NCBI RefSeq assembly: GCF_001999965.1
Contig: NZ_CP019646.1
Location: forward strand, 434,001-498,000
Reading direction: 5' to 3'
Length of the DNA stretch: 64,000 nucleotides
From: Limihaloglobus sulfuriphilus
GTDB lineage: Bacteria; Planctomycetota; Phycisphaerae; Sedimentisphaerales; Sedimentisphaeraceae
Every line of letters starts with the position of its first letter. Position 1 is the stretch's first letter. Below the pieces are notes generated by a model. That model searched no databases and was not told the DNA's origin. It saw only the letters and a program-made list of their open reading frames with translations. This document shows, one piece after another, positions 17,061-25,072 of this stretch. The position numbers and the translations under genes are program-made.

Positions 17061-18530
17061 ATGAACTGGAAAAATGAGTGGAAAAAGTTAGCGGCTATTG
17101 CTGCGGTTTTTCTGGCATGTTTTTATCTGCCGGTGGGCATCAAAAGATTTGATAATGCAATTATGGAATCGCTGCACCTGGTCAAATGGTACGCACAGGA
17201 GCATGTTCTGTTGTGCCTGATTCCGGCGTTTTTTATAGCCGGAGCGATTTCCGTGTTTGTCAGCCAGGCATCCGTGATGAAATATCTCGGTGCCAAGGCG
17301 AATAAAATCCTCGCCTACGGCGTGGCTTCGGTTTCAGGGACAATACTGGCTGTCTGCTCCTGCACAATCCTGCCGCTTTTTGCCGGCATATACCGCATGG
17401 GCGCCGGCCTGGGACCGGCTACGGCGTTTTTGTATTCAGGCCCTGCTATAAATGTACTTGCAATTATCCTCACCGCCCGGATTCTGGGTTTAGAGCTGGG
17501 TATCGCCCGTGCCGTCGGTGCGGTCCTGTTCAGTGTTGTTATCGGGCTTATCATGCATTTTATATACCGCAAAGAAGAGTTAGACAAAGCCAACGGCCAG
17601 ATGGCTATGCCCGAGCCGGAGGTTAGCCGGCCGCTGTGGAAAAACGCGGTGTTTTTTGCCGTCATGATTGGCGTTCTCGTATTTGCTAACTGGGGAGCTC
17701 CCAATGATTTCTATTTTGAAACCGCTGAAGGCAATACGTTCAGAGCCGCAGTCATGCAGGCTCCCCAGCACGGCAGCGAAGAAGGTTTTTATGTTGTCAA
17801 GATTGCCGGCGGCGACAAAGCCGGTCAACAGGCAGAGATTCCCGTTGCGGATATAGTAAGCAAAGAAGCTGTACCGGGATTCTGGACGAGCATCTGGGAA
17901 AGTAAGTGGATAATCACATCAGTTTTCGCGATAGCTCTGGCTTTGGTTCTTGTGCTGTGGTTTTCAATACCCTTGTGGAAAGTGCTTACAGCCGCAGTAC
18001 CTGCCGCGGTTCTTGCCTTTGCTTTGCCGATAGATGGGATGATGGTTATGATACCGTTCACCGCGGCGGTAATCGGCCTCTCCTGGGCAACGAGCACAAC
18101 AAAAGGCGAAGCAGAGGAGTGGTTCAGCTCAACCTGGACTTTCGCCAAACAGATTCTGCCTTTGCTGTTTTTCGGCGTGATTATCGCCGGCGCTCTGCTG
18201 GGCAGGCCGGGGAATGAAGGCCTGATCCCGTCGCAGTGGGTGGCACGTGCAGTCGGCGGCAATTCCCTGTGGGCGAATCTGTTTGCTTCGGTAGCCGGAG
18301 CGTTTATGTATTTCGCGACATTAACTGAAGTTCCCATTCTGCAGGGCCTTATAGGTGCAGGAATGGGCAAGGGCCCTGCGCTTGCGCTGCTGCTGGCGGG
18401 GCCGGCGCTTAGTTTGCCTAATATGCTTGTGATACGCTCGGTGATGGGCACGCAAAAGACAGTTGTTTTCGTGCTGCTGGTTATTGTCATGGCGACAATT
18501 TCAGGGGTTTTCTTCGGAGCCTTTTTCTAA
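17061..18530 (+). CDS. ArsP/DUF318-type permease
   Basis: A 489-residue membrane protein with two sets of about four to five helices separated by a soluble loop (about residues 200-285). The first half carries CSCTILPLFAGIYRMGAGLG followed by FLYSGPAIN, the hallmark of the DUF318 permease family. That family includes ArsP, which exports trivalent methylated arsenicals, and related Cu/Zn exporters. The second half repeats the theme (ATLTEVPILQGLIGAGMGKG). In this setting arsenic or metal-thiol export is likely. GGGAGA precedes the ATG at 17061, which is preferred over a TTG 18 bp upstream. Confidence 0.85.
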   Translation: MNWKNEWKKLAAIAAVFLACFYLPVGIKRFDNAIMESLHLVKWYAQEHVLLCLIPAFFIAGAISVFVSQASVMKYLGAKANKILAYGVASVSGTILAVCSCTILPLFAGIYRMGAGLGPATAFLYSGPAINVLAIILTARILGLELGIARAVGAVLFSVVIGLIMHFIYRKEELDKANGQMAMPEPEVSRPLWKNAVFFAVMIGVLVFANWGAPNDFYFETAEGNTFRAAVMQAPQHGSEEGFYVVKIAGGDKAGQQAEIPVADIVSKEAVPGFWTSIWESKWIITSVFAIALALVLVLWFSIPLWKVLTAAVPAAVLAFALPIDGMMVMIPFTAAVIGLSWATSTTKGEAEEWFSSTWTFAKQILPLLFFGVIIAGALLGRPGNEGLIPSQWVARAVGGNSLWANLFASVAGAFMYFATLTEVPILQGLIGAGMGKGPALALLLAGPALSLPNMLVIRSVMGTQKTVVFVLLVIVMATISGVFFGAFF

Positions 18531-18602
18531 TTAGTGAAACTCGAAAATACTCAAAATCGGAATTTAACAAAATTAACCAACATAACTACAGGAGATTCTT
18601 AA

Positions 18603-18836
18603 ATGATAAAGATACAGATACTTGGAACCGGATGCCCAAAATGCAAAAAATTAGCCGAAAACGCGGAGGCCGCCGCCAAAGAAGCCGGCATAGAATATGA
18701 AATCGAAAAGGTTACCCAGATAAACGATATAATGAAGATGGGTGTAATGATAACTCCCGCACTGGTTATTGACGGCGAAGTCAAAACCTCCGGCAAAGTC
18801 GCACCGCCGGATGATATAAAAGCAATGCTTGTCTGA
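18603..18836 (+). CDS. TM0996/MTH895-family glutaredoxin-like protein
   Basis: A 77-residue thioredoxin-fold protein, the 'redox-active disulfide protein 2' type. Its active site is C11-P-K-C14 in GTGCPKCKKL, and cis-Pro lies in VMITPALVIDG. Such proteins are commonly linked to DUF318 permeases. It may deliver reducing equivalents to ArsC or the permease. A GGAGATTC lies upstream of the ATG. Confidence 0.85.
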   Translation: MIKIQILGTGCPKCKKLAENAEAAAKEAGIEYEIEKVTQINDIMKMGVMITPALVIDGEVKTSGKVAPPDDIKAMLV

Positions 18837-18864
18837 TATTAAACCCCAATGCTGAGGAATTACC

Positions 18865-19344
18865 ATGAATAACACGAAAAAAGCAGTAATTGTAATCGCC
18901 CTGATCGCTGCTGCTGCTGTAGTTATAGCACTGAAGAAGGGGCCGGATAAACCCGCTGCCGAAGATGCGGGCAATACAAATAGTTCTGAAACTGAAACCG
19001 TTTCTGAATCAAATATCACCGCAGAGACTCCTGTGCAGAATTTGCCCAGAATGGTTGATTTAGGTGCAGACAAGTGCATTCCATGCAAAATGATGAAGCC
19101 GATACTCGATGAGCTGAAACAGGATTACAAGCAGCAGTTTGAGGTGATATTTATCGATGTCTGGAAAAACCCAGACGAGTCCAAAAAATATAACATAAAC
19201 CTTATTCCTACCCAGATTTTTTATTCTGCCGCCGGCGAAGAGCTGTTCAGGCATGAAGGCTTCTACTCCAAAGAGGATATTCTTGCTAAATGGAAAGAAT
19301 TAGGCATTGATATTGCGGTTAATATCGCCAGTGAAAGCAATTAA
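18865..19344 (+). CDS. Membrane-anchored thioredoxin-family protein
   Basis: A 159-residue protein with one N-terminal membrane segment (about residues 7-23), a flexible Ser/Thr/Glu-rich linker and a thioredoxin domain. The active site is C71-I-P-C74, an uncommon dipeptide, followed by cis-Pro in NLIPTQIF. It should face the periplasm, where it could be kept reduced by the CcdA protein encoded next to it. Confidence 0.85.
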   Translation: MNNTKKAVIVIALIAAAAVVIALKKGPDKPAAEDAGNTNSSETETVSESNITAETPVQNLPRMVDLGADKCIPCKMMKPILDELKQDYKQQFEVIFIDVWKNPDESKKYNINLIPTQIFYSAAGEELFRHEGFYSKEDILAKWKELGIDIAVNIASESN

Positions 19345-19365
19345 AGTCATACAAGGTTTAATGCA

Positions 19366-20064
19366 ATGCAGGAGATTTTCACACAATTAACACAGGCGGT
19401 AGAGGGCGCGTGGTATCTTGCTGTTGCCGCGTCATTTATCTGGGGCATTCTGAGCATAATCCTGAGCCCGTGCCACCTTGCCAGTATTCCCCTGATCATA
19501 GGTTTTATTGACGGGCAGGGCAGGATTTCTACCAAACGGGCATTCTGGATATCAACCGTGTTTTCTGTCGGTATCCTGATAACAATCGGCCTGATTGGCG
19601 CTGTTACCGCTGCCGCCGGCCGGATGATGGGTGATGTCGGCAGATACGGCAATTATTTTGTGGCAGTGATATTCTTTGTGGTCGGGCTGCATTTGCTTGA
19701 TGTGATACCAAATCCCTTTTCCGGCCCCGGACAGGTGGGTATGAAGCGTAAAGGGATGCTTGCCGCGTTTATACTCGGGCTGATTTTCGGCGTAGCCCTC
19801 GGGCCGTGTACTTTCGCGTATATGGCGCCGATGCTGGCTATCGCTTTCAGGGAAGCCTCGGAGAGCATGATGTACGGGGTTTTGCTGATACTGGCTTATG
19901 GAATCGGCCATTGTGGAGTAATCGTTTTTGCCGGCACCTTTACAGAGGTTGTTCAGCGGTATATGAACTGGAACGAAAAGTCAAAAGGCGCTGTAATCTT
20001 AAAGAAAATCTGCGGACTGCTGGTTATACTCGGCGGCCTTTGGATGATATATACTGCTCCGTAA
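19366..20064 (+). CDS. ccdA: CcdA-type thiol electron transporter
   Basis: A 232-residue membrane protein with about six helices. The redox pair is C36 (LSPCHLASIPL) and C148 (LGPCTFAYMAP), in the two pseudo-symmetrical halves, as in CcdA and the DsbD core. Members carry electrons from cytoplasmic thioredoxin to periplasmic thioredoxin-like proteins. Here the likely partners are the preceding anchored thioredoxin and possibly the exported flavoprotein that follows. Confidence 0.88.
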   Translation: MQEIFTQLTQAVEGAWYLAVAASFIWGILSIILSPCHLASIPLIIGFIDGQGRISTKRAFWISTVFSVGILITIGLIGAVTAAAGRMMGDVGRYGNYFVAVIFFVVGLHLLDVIPNPFSGPGQVGMKRKGMLAAFILGLIFGVALGPCTFAYMAPMLAIAFREASESMMYGVLLILAYGIGHCGVIVFAGTFTEVVQRYMNWNEKSKGAVILKKICGLLVILGGLWMIYTAP

Positions 20065-20093
20065 AAGATTTTATTTTGATTAGTGAGGTGATT

Positions 20094-20786
20094 ATGGACA
20101 GAAGAAATTTTTTAACACAAACTATTGTTGCCGGCAGTGCCGCGGCTTTTGGCTCAGCTGTACCGGCAGAAACCGGATCTTTTGAAAAAACCAGGATAAT
20201 CGGCATCAGCTGCAGCCCGCGGAGAGGCAAGACCACTGCCGCGGCGGTTCAGACAGCCCTGGACGCGGCAAAGGAAGTTGACAGCCGCATAGAGGTGCAG
20301 TTAATTGATCTGGGCGGCTTTAACATTTCCGGCTGGGTCGGAGGGGCAAAACCCGATTCTCCCCAAATTGTCGGTGATGACTTTGAAGTTGAAGTAGAGC
20401 CTTATCTTATGGCTCCAAATCTGGGCGGATTGATAATCGGTTCTCCGGTTTACTTTCGCAGTATGAGTGCCTTGTGTAAGTCCTTTTTAGAGCGTCTTTA
20501 CGTGATGCGCACCCCGACAATGCGGCTGGCGGATAAGCCTGTCGGCGCATTGGCTGTCGGCTCGTTCAGGAACGGCGGACAGGAGCTGGTTATTGAGCAG
20601 ATTACCACCGCCATGTGCTGTTATGAGCCGTTTATTGTCGGCGGCAAGCCTAGCGCTCACCAGGGAGCAACCCTGTGGAACAACTACAATGATGACATAA
20701 CAAAAGACGAATTCGGCCTAAACACAGCAAAACTCTTAGGTGTCCGTGTTGCCGAAGCGGCACTAAGAACACAAAAGATAAATTGA
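20094..20786 (+). CDS. NADPH-dependent FMN reductase/flavodoxin-like protein with Tat-like signal
   Basis: A 230-residue flavoprotein. The N-terminus MDRRNFLTQTIVAGSAAAFG has the twin-arginine form, so export is likely. The flavin site begins GISCSPRRGKTTAA near residue 38, and GSPVYFRSMSALCKSFLER is the second flavin-binding loop. The fold is that of ArsH and iron-sulfur flavoproteins. ArsH oxidises trivalent organoarsenicals, but that enzyme is cytoplasmic and NADPH-fed, so the function here is open. GAGGTGATT precedes the start at 20094; an upstream open stretch overlapping ccdA is not used. Confidence 0.8.
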   Translation: MDRRNFLTQTIVAGSAAAFGSAVPAETGSFEKTRIIGISCSPRRGKTTAAAVQTALDAAKEVDSRIEVQLIDLGGFNISGWVGGAKPDSPQIVGDDFEVEVEPYLMAPNLGGLIIGSPVYFRSMSALCKSFLERLYVMRTPTMRLADKPVGALAVGSFRNGGQELVIEQITTAMCCYEPFIVGGKPSAHQGATLWNNYNDDITKDEFGLNTAKLLGVRVAEAALRTQKIN

Positions 20787-20805
20787 TGTAAGAGGACCCA
20801 ACAGA

Positions 20806-21141
20806 ATGAAATCAAAAGTGGAAATAGATGCCGGCGTTTGCGGTTTTTGTACAACCGTTTGCGCCCAAAGTGACAATGGGCAGAATGTTACATTTGAGAT
20901 AGAATCCGGCTGCCAAAAGATAGAAGAATTCAGCAGAGTTTTGCAGGAAAAAAGCCCGATTGACGCTTATGCGGAAATGAGCCCGGGACAGGACGGCGTT
21001 ATACTTTCGGCGGCTGATACCGCTGTCAGCGGCTGCTGCAAGGGCTGTATTGTTCCTTTGGGCCTTTTTAAGGCGATGCAGGTTGCTGCGGGGCTGGCTC
21101 TGCCTAAAGACGTAACTTTAAAAATCGTAAAGGAAGATTGA
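20806..21141 (+). CDS. Cys-rich conserved-looking protein of the arsenic operon
   Basis: A 111-residue soluble protein with clustered cysteines: CGFCTTVC at residues 11-18, SGC near 43 and GCCKGC near 79-84. This arrangement could bind a metal cluster or arsenite. I recall similar unnamed proteins in arsenic gene clusters but cannot name the family with certainty. It lies 19 bp after the flavoprotein and 2 bp before arsC. Confidence 0.7.
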   Translation: MKSKVEIDAGVCGFCTTVCAQSDNGQNVTFEIESGCQKIEEFSRVLQEKSPIDAYAEMSPGQDGVILSAADTAVSGCCKGCIVPLGLFKAMQVAAGLALPKDVTLKIVKED

Positions 21142-21143
21142 TT

Positions 21144-21578
21144 ATGGCTGAAAAATTAAAAGTATTGTTTCTCTGTACCGGTAATTCCTGCCGCAGCCAG
21201 ATGGCAGAGGGCTGGGCAAGGCATTTGAAGGGCGAGGCCATAGAGTCTTACTCTGCCGGCGTTGAAACCCACGGGCTAAATCCAAACGCAGTCAAGGTAA
21301 TGGCAGAGGCGGGTGTAGATATTTCCGGCCATAAGTCAAAACATCTCGATGATTTAAAAGATGTGAGATTCGATTATGTTGTGACAGTCTGTGATAATGC
21401 CCACGAAAGCTGCCCGTTGTTTCCAGGGAGAACAAAAATTGTTCATGTCGGTTTTGATGACCCGCCGCGGCTGGCAAAAGAAGCCAAAACAGAGCAGCAG
21501 GCCTTAGACTCTTACCGGCGGGTTCGTGATGAGATAAAAAAGTTTATCGAAAAATTACCAGAGAATTTAAATAAGTGA
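21144..21578 (+). CDS. arsC: Arsenate reductase, thioredoxin-coupled type
   Basis: Reduces arsenate to arsenite in the cytoplasm. The 144-residue protein has the low-molecular-weight phosphatase loop C11-TGNSC16-RSQMAEG, and the redox relay cysteines C83 and C90 in VTVCDNAHESCP. This three-Cys set marks the thioredoxin-linked class (Staphylococcus pI258, Bacillus). The Asp of FDDPP is the general acid. AAGGAAG lies 7 nt before the ATG at 21144; an overlapping TTG at 21138 is less likely. The thiol-redox genes upstream could supply its reductant. Confidence 0.93.
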   Translation: MAEKLKVLFLCTGNSCRSQMAEGWARHLKGEAIESYSAGVETHGLNPNAVKVMAEAGVDISGHKSKHLDDLKDVRFDYVVTVCDNAHESCPLFPGRTKIVHVGFDDPPRLAKEAKTEQQALDSYRRVRDEIKKFIEKLPENLNK

Positions 21579-21589
21579 GGATCTGAAAA

Positions 21590-21793
21590 ATGGATGAAAA
21601 AGTCAAAGAACTAATAGCAATTGGAGCCGCAGTTGCCTGCAACTGCCACCCGTGTGTAAAATTCCACACAGACAAGGCTCGAAAAATGAATATAGATCAG
21701 GAGCTTGTAAAACAGGCTCTTGATGTGGGAAAAATGGTTCGCAAAGGCGCAGCGGGCCAGATGGATGAATTGCTCGAAAAGGAAATAATTTAG
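21590..21793 (+). CDS. AhpD/carboxymuconolactone decarboxylase-like small protein
   Basis: A 67-residue helical protein with C19-HP-C22-VKFH26, the CxxCxxxH motif of AhpD-like thiol-disulfide proteins; C17 adds a third nearby thiol. It contains only the core half of the usual fold. It lies between arsC and the arsenite exporter and may be another thiol reductant or arsenite carrier. Function is inferred from motif and neighbours. Confidence 0.8.
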   Translation: MDEKVKELIAIGAAVACNCHPCVKFHTDKARKMNIDQELVKQALDVGKMVRKGAAGQMDELLEKEII

Positions 21794-21804
21794 AGGGATA
21801 TAAC

Positions 21805-22908
21805 ATGTCTGAAACGGCAGCAGAATTGAAAACTAAAAGGCTGAATGTTTTTGAAAGGTACCTTACTATATGGGTCGGGATTTGCATAATTGCCGGCATA
21901 GCCTTAGGCAAAATCGCCCCCGGTGCGGCGGAGTCACTTGATAAAATGGCAATATACGTCAATGGGGCGCCTGTCGTATCGATTCCAATTGCAATTGCTC
22001 TGTTCTTTATGATGTACCCGATAATGGTGAAAATAGATTTTGCCGAAGTTGTCAAAGCCGGCAAAAGTCCCAAGCCCGTTCTGCTGACGCTGATAGTCAA
22101 CTGGGGCATAAAACCGTTCACAATGTTTGCTATCGCGACTTTCTTTTTAGGATATGTATTCAAGGGTTTTATTCCCGGAACAGAAATCATCAAGGACGGC
22201 ACAGAGGTAGAGCTGTTCCGCTCTTATATCTCCGGTGCAATCCTGCTGGGAATCGCTCCGTGCACGGCAATGGTGTTGATGTGGGGTTATCTGGCAAAAG
22301 GCAATCAGGGCCATACCCTGGTGATGGTCGCTATAAACTCATTGACAATGCTTGTCCTTTACGGCGTTCTTGGCGGCTGGCTGCTTGGAATAAACGAGAT
22401 GCCCGTACCGTGGCAGGCTCTTCTGCTCTCAATCGGCATTTATGTGGCTTTGCCGCTGATTGCAGGCTATTTTTCGCGTAAGTGGATTATTGGTGCCAAA
22501 GGGCGGCAGTGGTTCGAAGATAAATTCCTGCATATTCTTACGCCAGTTTCTATAATTGCTCTGCTTGGAACACTGGTGCTGCTGTTTTCGTTCAAGGGCG
22601 AGACAATTTTAAACAACCCCCTTACAATCCTCTGGATCGCAATACCTTTGTTTATTCAGACTATTTTGATTTTTGCCATAACCTATGCTTTGGCAAAGGC
22701 TTTGAAGTTTTCATACGAGGATGCCGCGCCGACGGCGATGATAGGTGCCAGCAACCATTTTGAAGTGGCGATAGCCACCGCAACTATGCTTTTTGGCCTT
22801 TCTTCAGGAGCCGCGCTGGCGACAGTGGTAGGCGTATTGATAGAGGTTCCGGTGATGCTCTGGCTTGTGAAGATATGCCTGAAAACCCGAAAATGGTTTT
22901 CCGTGTAA
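21805..22908 (+). CDS. acr3: ACR3-family arsenite exporter
   Basis: A 367-residue membrane protein with about ten helices. The conserved Cys is in [18 protein letters not shown], and [15 protein letters not shown] is a second diagnostic segment. ACR3 expels arsenite using the membrane potential or proton gradient. It ends the operon and completes arsenate detoxification started by ArsC. The 300-bp gap afterwards marks the end of the island. Confidence 0.93.
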   Translation: MSETAAELKTKRLNVFERYLTIWVGICIIAGIALGKIAPGAAESLDKMAIYVNGAPVVSIPIAIALFFMMYPIMVKIDFAEVVKAGKSPKPVLLTLIVNWGIKPFTMFAIATFFLGYVFKGFIPGTEIIKDGTEVELFRSYISGAILLGIAPCTAMVLMWGYLAKGNQGHTLVMVAINSLTMLVLYGVLGGWLLGINEMPVPWQALLLSIGIYVALPLIAGYFSRKWIIGAKGRQWFEDKFLHILTPVSIIALLGTLVLLFSFKGETILNNPLTILWIAIPLFIQTILIFAITYALAKALKFSYEDAAPTAMIGASNHFEVAIATATMLFGLSSGAALATVVGVLIEVPVMLWLVKICLKTRKWFSV

Positions 22909-23209
22909 AATATTTTAGTCCTTAATCGGCAGTGTCTTAGGCTGCACTGTACGATAATTTTAGTGAATGAACAATGGATGACAAACCGCAGAATGAACCT
23001 GTGAATCAACCTTAAAACCGGTTTTTAATATGACCGGTCAGTTTTGAAATAAATCTTCGTCGGACACTTGCTTTATTTTCATAATAATGTACGATTTAAG
23101 TTGTTAGTAGCATAACAGTTTAAGTTTCATTTAAAATTGCGAATTTGTAATCAGCGTCATGGCTGATAATCGTAAATGAAGACTAATCGCAGTTACTGGA
23201 GACATTTTT
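22909..23209. other. Gap between arsenic island and sugar operon
   Basis: No gene is seen. It contains the operator-like AAAACCGGTTTT palindrome, a second ACCGGT 16 bp further, a possible promoter (TTGCTT and TACGAT 16 bp apart near 23070) and a small perfect hairpin, ATCAGC/GCTGAT at 23150-23167, in the leader of the next gene. Confidence 0.5.
23014..23028. promoter_or_regulatory. LacI-type operator-like palindrome before the sugar operon
   Basis: AAAACCGGTTTTTAA, with the AAnCGnTT core. The 13-mer AACCGGTTTTTAA is identical to one upstream of the GPH transporter at 33957-33969. A competing reading is a terminator stem, since ACCGGT recurs 16 bp downstream. Confidence 0.5.
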
Positions 23210-24226
23210 ATGTTAAAAGCTGGTATTGTAGGTTTTGGGTTCATGGGGCAAATGCATTATCGTTGTCTTCGAAATCTTGAAGGAGTGCAGGTTGCCGCCG
23301 TATGTGACTCAAATCCTGATATAGACAAAATTGCTGGATCGGTCAAGGGTAATATCGAGGGCAACCAGGGGGCCGTCGATTTTTCAGAATTCGAACTTTT
23401 TCAGGATTTTGACACTATGCTTGAAAAAGCGGATCTTGACATCATTTCAATAACCCTCCCGACTTATCTACACAAGGCGTTTACCGTAAAAGCCTTAGAG
23501 CATGGCATTAACGTTTTTTGTGAAAAACCAATGGCATTGGACGTTGATGAGTGCAGTGAAATGATTTCCGCGGCACGAAAAAGCGGTAAAGAACTGATGG
23601 TAGGCCACTGTATCAGGTTTTGGCCTGAATACGTCAAGGCCAAAGAAATAATTGACAGCGGCAAATACGGCAAAGTCATTTCAGCTGTATTTCAGCGGCT
23701 CGGCTCGCCGCCAAACTGGGGAGACAGCTGGTTTAAAAATGAAAAACAGAGCGGCGGCATGGCATTGGATTTGCACATTCACGATACTGACTACATTCAG
23801 TATCTCTTTGGTTTGCCCAAAAGCGTTTTGAGCTCATCTGCCGCAAACAGCAACGGTCTAATGACTTATATTTCCACCCGGTACGAGTATGAAGACGGCA
23901 AGCTGGTAATTGCCGACGGGAGCTGGGCAATGACGGCCTCGTTTGGGTTCCAGATGAGTTTTAATATTGCCATGGAAACGGCTGTTTTAGTTTTCGACTG
24001 CACCCGTGACCCTGCGTTGAGGTTATGTCCCGCCGACGGTGAGGCTTACTCTCCGGAGGTTGCAGAGGGTGACGGATATTCCAGAGAGCTTAAATATTTT
24101 ATTGATAAAGTAAACGGCAAGCCGACAGAGGACATCATCACGGACGAGCAGTCGGCCAGGTCGGTTCAAATCATCAAAGCCGAGCTTGAATCTGCAAAAA
24201 CCGCAAACAAAGTAATCATTAAATGA
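23210..24226 (+). CDS. Gfo/Idh/MocA-family oxidoreductase
   Basis: An NAD(P)-dependent sugar or inositol dehydrogenase-like enzyme of 338 residues. The Rossmann motif is GFGFMG near residues 8-13, the EKPMA loop carries the catalytic Lys near residue 105, and HIHDTDYIQYLFG supplies the usual His/Asp pair. The protein lacks a signal peptide. GGAG stands 9 nt before the ATG. It opens a four- to five-gene operon with a TIM-barrel isomerase, a transporter and a second, Tat-tagged Gfo/Idh protein. The sugar substrate cannot be told. Confidence 0.87.
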   Translation: MLKAGIVGFGFMGQMHYRCLRNLEGVQVAAVCDSNPDIDKIAGSVKGNIEGNQGAVDFSEFELFQDFDTMLEKADLDIISITLPTYLHKAFTVKALEHGINVFCEKPMALDVDECSEMISAARKSGKELMVGHCIRFWPEYVKAKEIIDSGKYGKVISAVFQRLGSPPNWGDSWFKNEKQSGGMALDLHIHDTDYIQYLFGLPKSVLSSSAANSNGLMTYISTRYEYEDGKLVIADGSWAMTASFGFQMSFNIAMETAVLVFDCTRDPALRLCPADGEAYSPEVAEGDGYSRELKYFIDKVNGKPTEDIITDEQSARSVQIIKAELESAKTANKVIIK

Positions 24227-24237
24227 AAGGATATAGC

Positions 24238-25053
24238 ATGAATAACACGAAAATGAATATTGGCGTCTGCAACTGGTCGCTTCAGATGGACATATCCGGT
24301 GCAGCATCTTTTATGAAAGAAGCCGGCATAAATCATGTTCATCTCGCTGTGGGGCCTGCTCTGGGAGATGACGGCAGTTCATACCTGTCCGCAGCAAAGA
24401 AGCAGGATTGGAAAATCAGCTCTACAATGATAAATTTTCCACAGGAAGATTATTCAACTTTGGACACCATTAAGGAGACCGGAGGGATAACACCAGATGG
24501 CTGCTGGGATGTGAATAAAGACAGATTTATTCGTGCCGCTGAAATAACTAAAGACCTTAATGTAAGCTATATCTCCATGCATGCGGGGTTTATCGACCAC
24601 AATGACTCTGCCAAATACAGAGTAATGTGTAATCGCGTAACCGAATTGGCAGATATCGCGGCTGATAATGGAACAATATTGCTTCTTGAGACAGGCCAGG
24701 AAACTGCCCAGGAGCTCAAGGATTTCATGGATGAGATTAAACACCCCTCAACAGGTGTCAACATTGATCCGGCTAACATGATACTGTACGCAAAGGGCGA
24801 TCCCGTTGAGGGCGTAAAAATCCTTGACCAATGGATACGTCACGTGCATATCAAAGACGCTGTCCGGGCCAAGACCCCCGGCCAGTGGGGCACAGAAGTT
24901 CCCTGGGGGCAGGGCCAGGTGGAAACAGTGGAGTTTCTTAAGGCTTTAAGTGCGATTGGCTATGAAGGCACGCTTGCCGTTGAGAGAGAAGGCGGCGAAG
25001 ATAGATGCGGTGATGTGAAACTGGCTGTAAACAGACTGAAACAATATTTATGA
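24238..25053 (+). CDS. Xylose isomerase-like TIM barrel (sugar phosphate isomerase/epimerase)
   Basis: A 271-residue protein of the AP-endonuclease family 2/xylose isomerase-like superfamily. Metal ligands are suggested by the Glu in LLLETGQE, the Asp in NIDPANM, the His in HVHIKD and the Glu of AVERE. Such enzymes isomerise or epimerise keto sugars, often paired with Gfo/Idh dehydrogenases as here. AAAGG 7 nt upstream favours the ATG at 24238 over one overlapping the preceding stop. Confidence 0.87.
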   Translation: MNNTKMNIGVCNWSLQMDISGAASFMKEAGINHVHLAVGPALGDDGSSYLSAAKKQDWKISSTMINFPQEDYSTLDTIKETGGITPDGCWDVNKDRFIRAAEITKDLNVSYISMHAGFIDHNDSAKYRVMCNRVTELADIAADNGTILLLETGQETAQELKDFMDEIKHPSTGVNIDPANMILYAKGDPVEGVKILDQWIRHVHIKDAVRAKTPGQWGTEVPWGQGQVETVEFLKALSAIGYEGTLAVEREGGEDRCGDVKLAVNRLKQYL

Positions 25054-25072
25054 GATTAGAAGGAATTGTCCC

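Noticed and set aside
19806-20093. N-terminal extension of the flavoprotein gene overlapping ccdA
   Set aside because: The overlapped part is the real CcdA frame; the ATG at 20094 has a ribosome site and starts a Tat-like signal.
23014-23036. Terminator for the arsenic operon formed by the two ACCGGT copies
   Set aside because: Possible, but the stem is 6 bp with a long loop and the second copy is followed by CAGTTTTG rather than a clean T-run; the shared 13-mer favours an operator reading.
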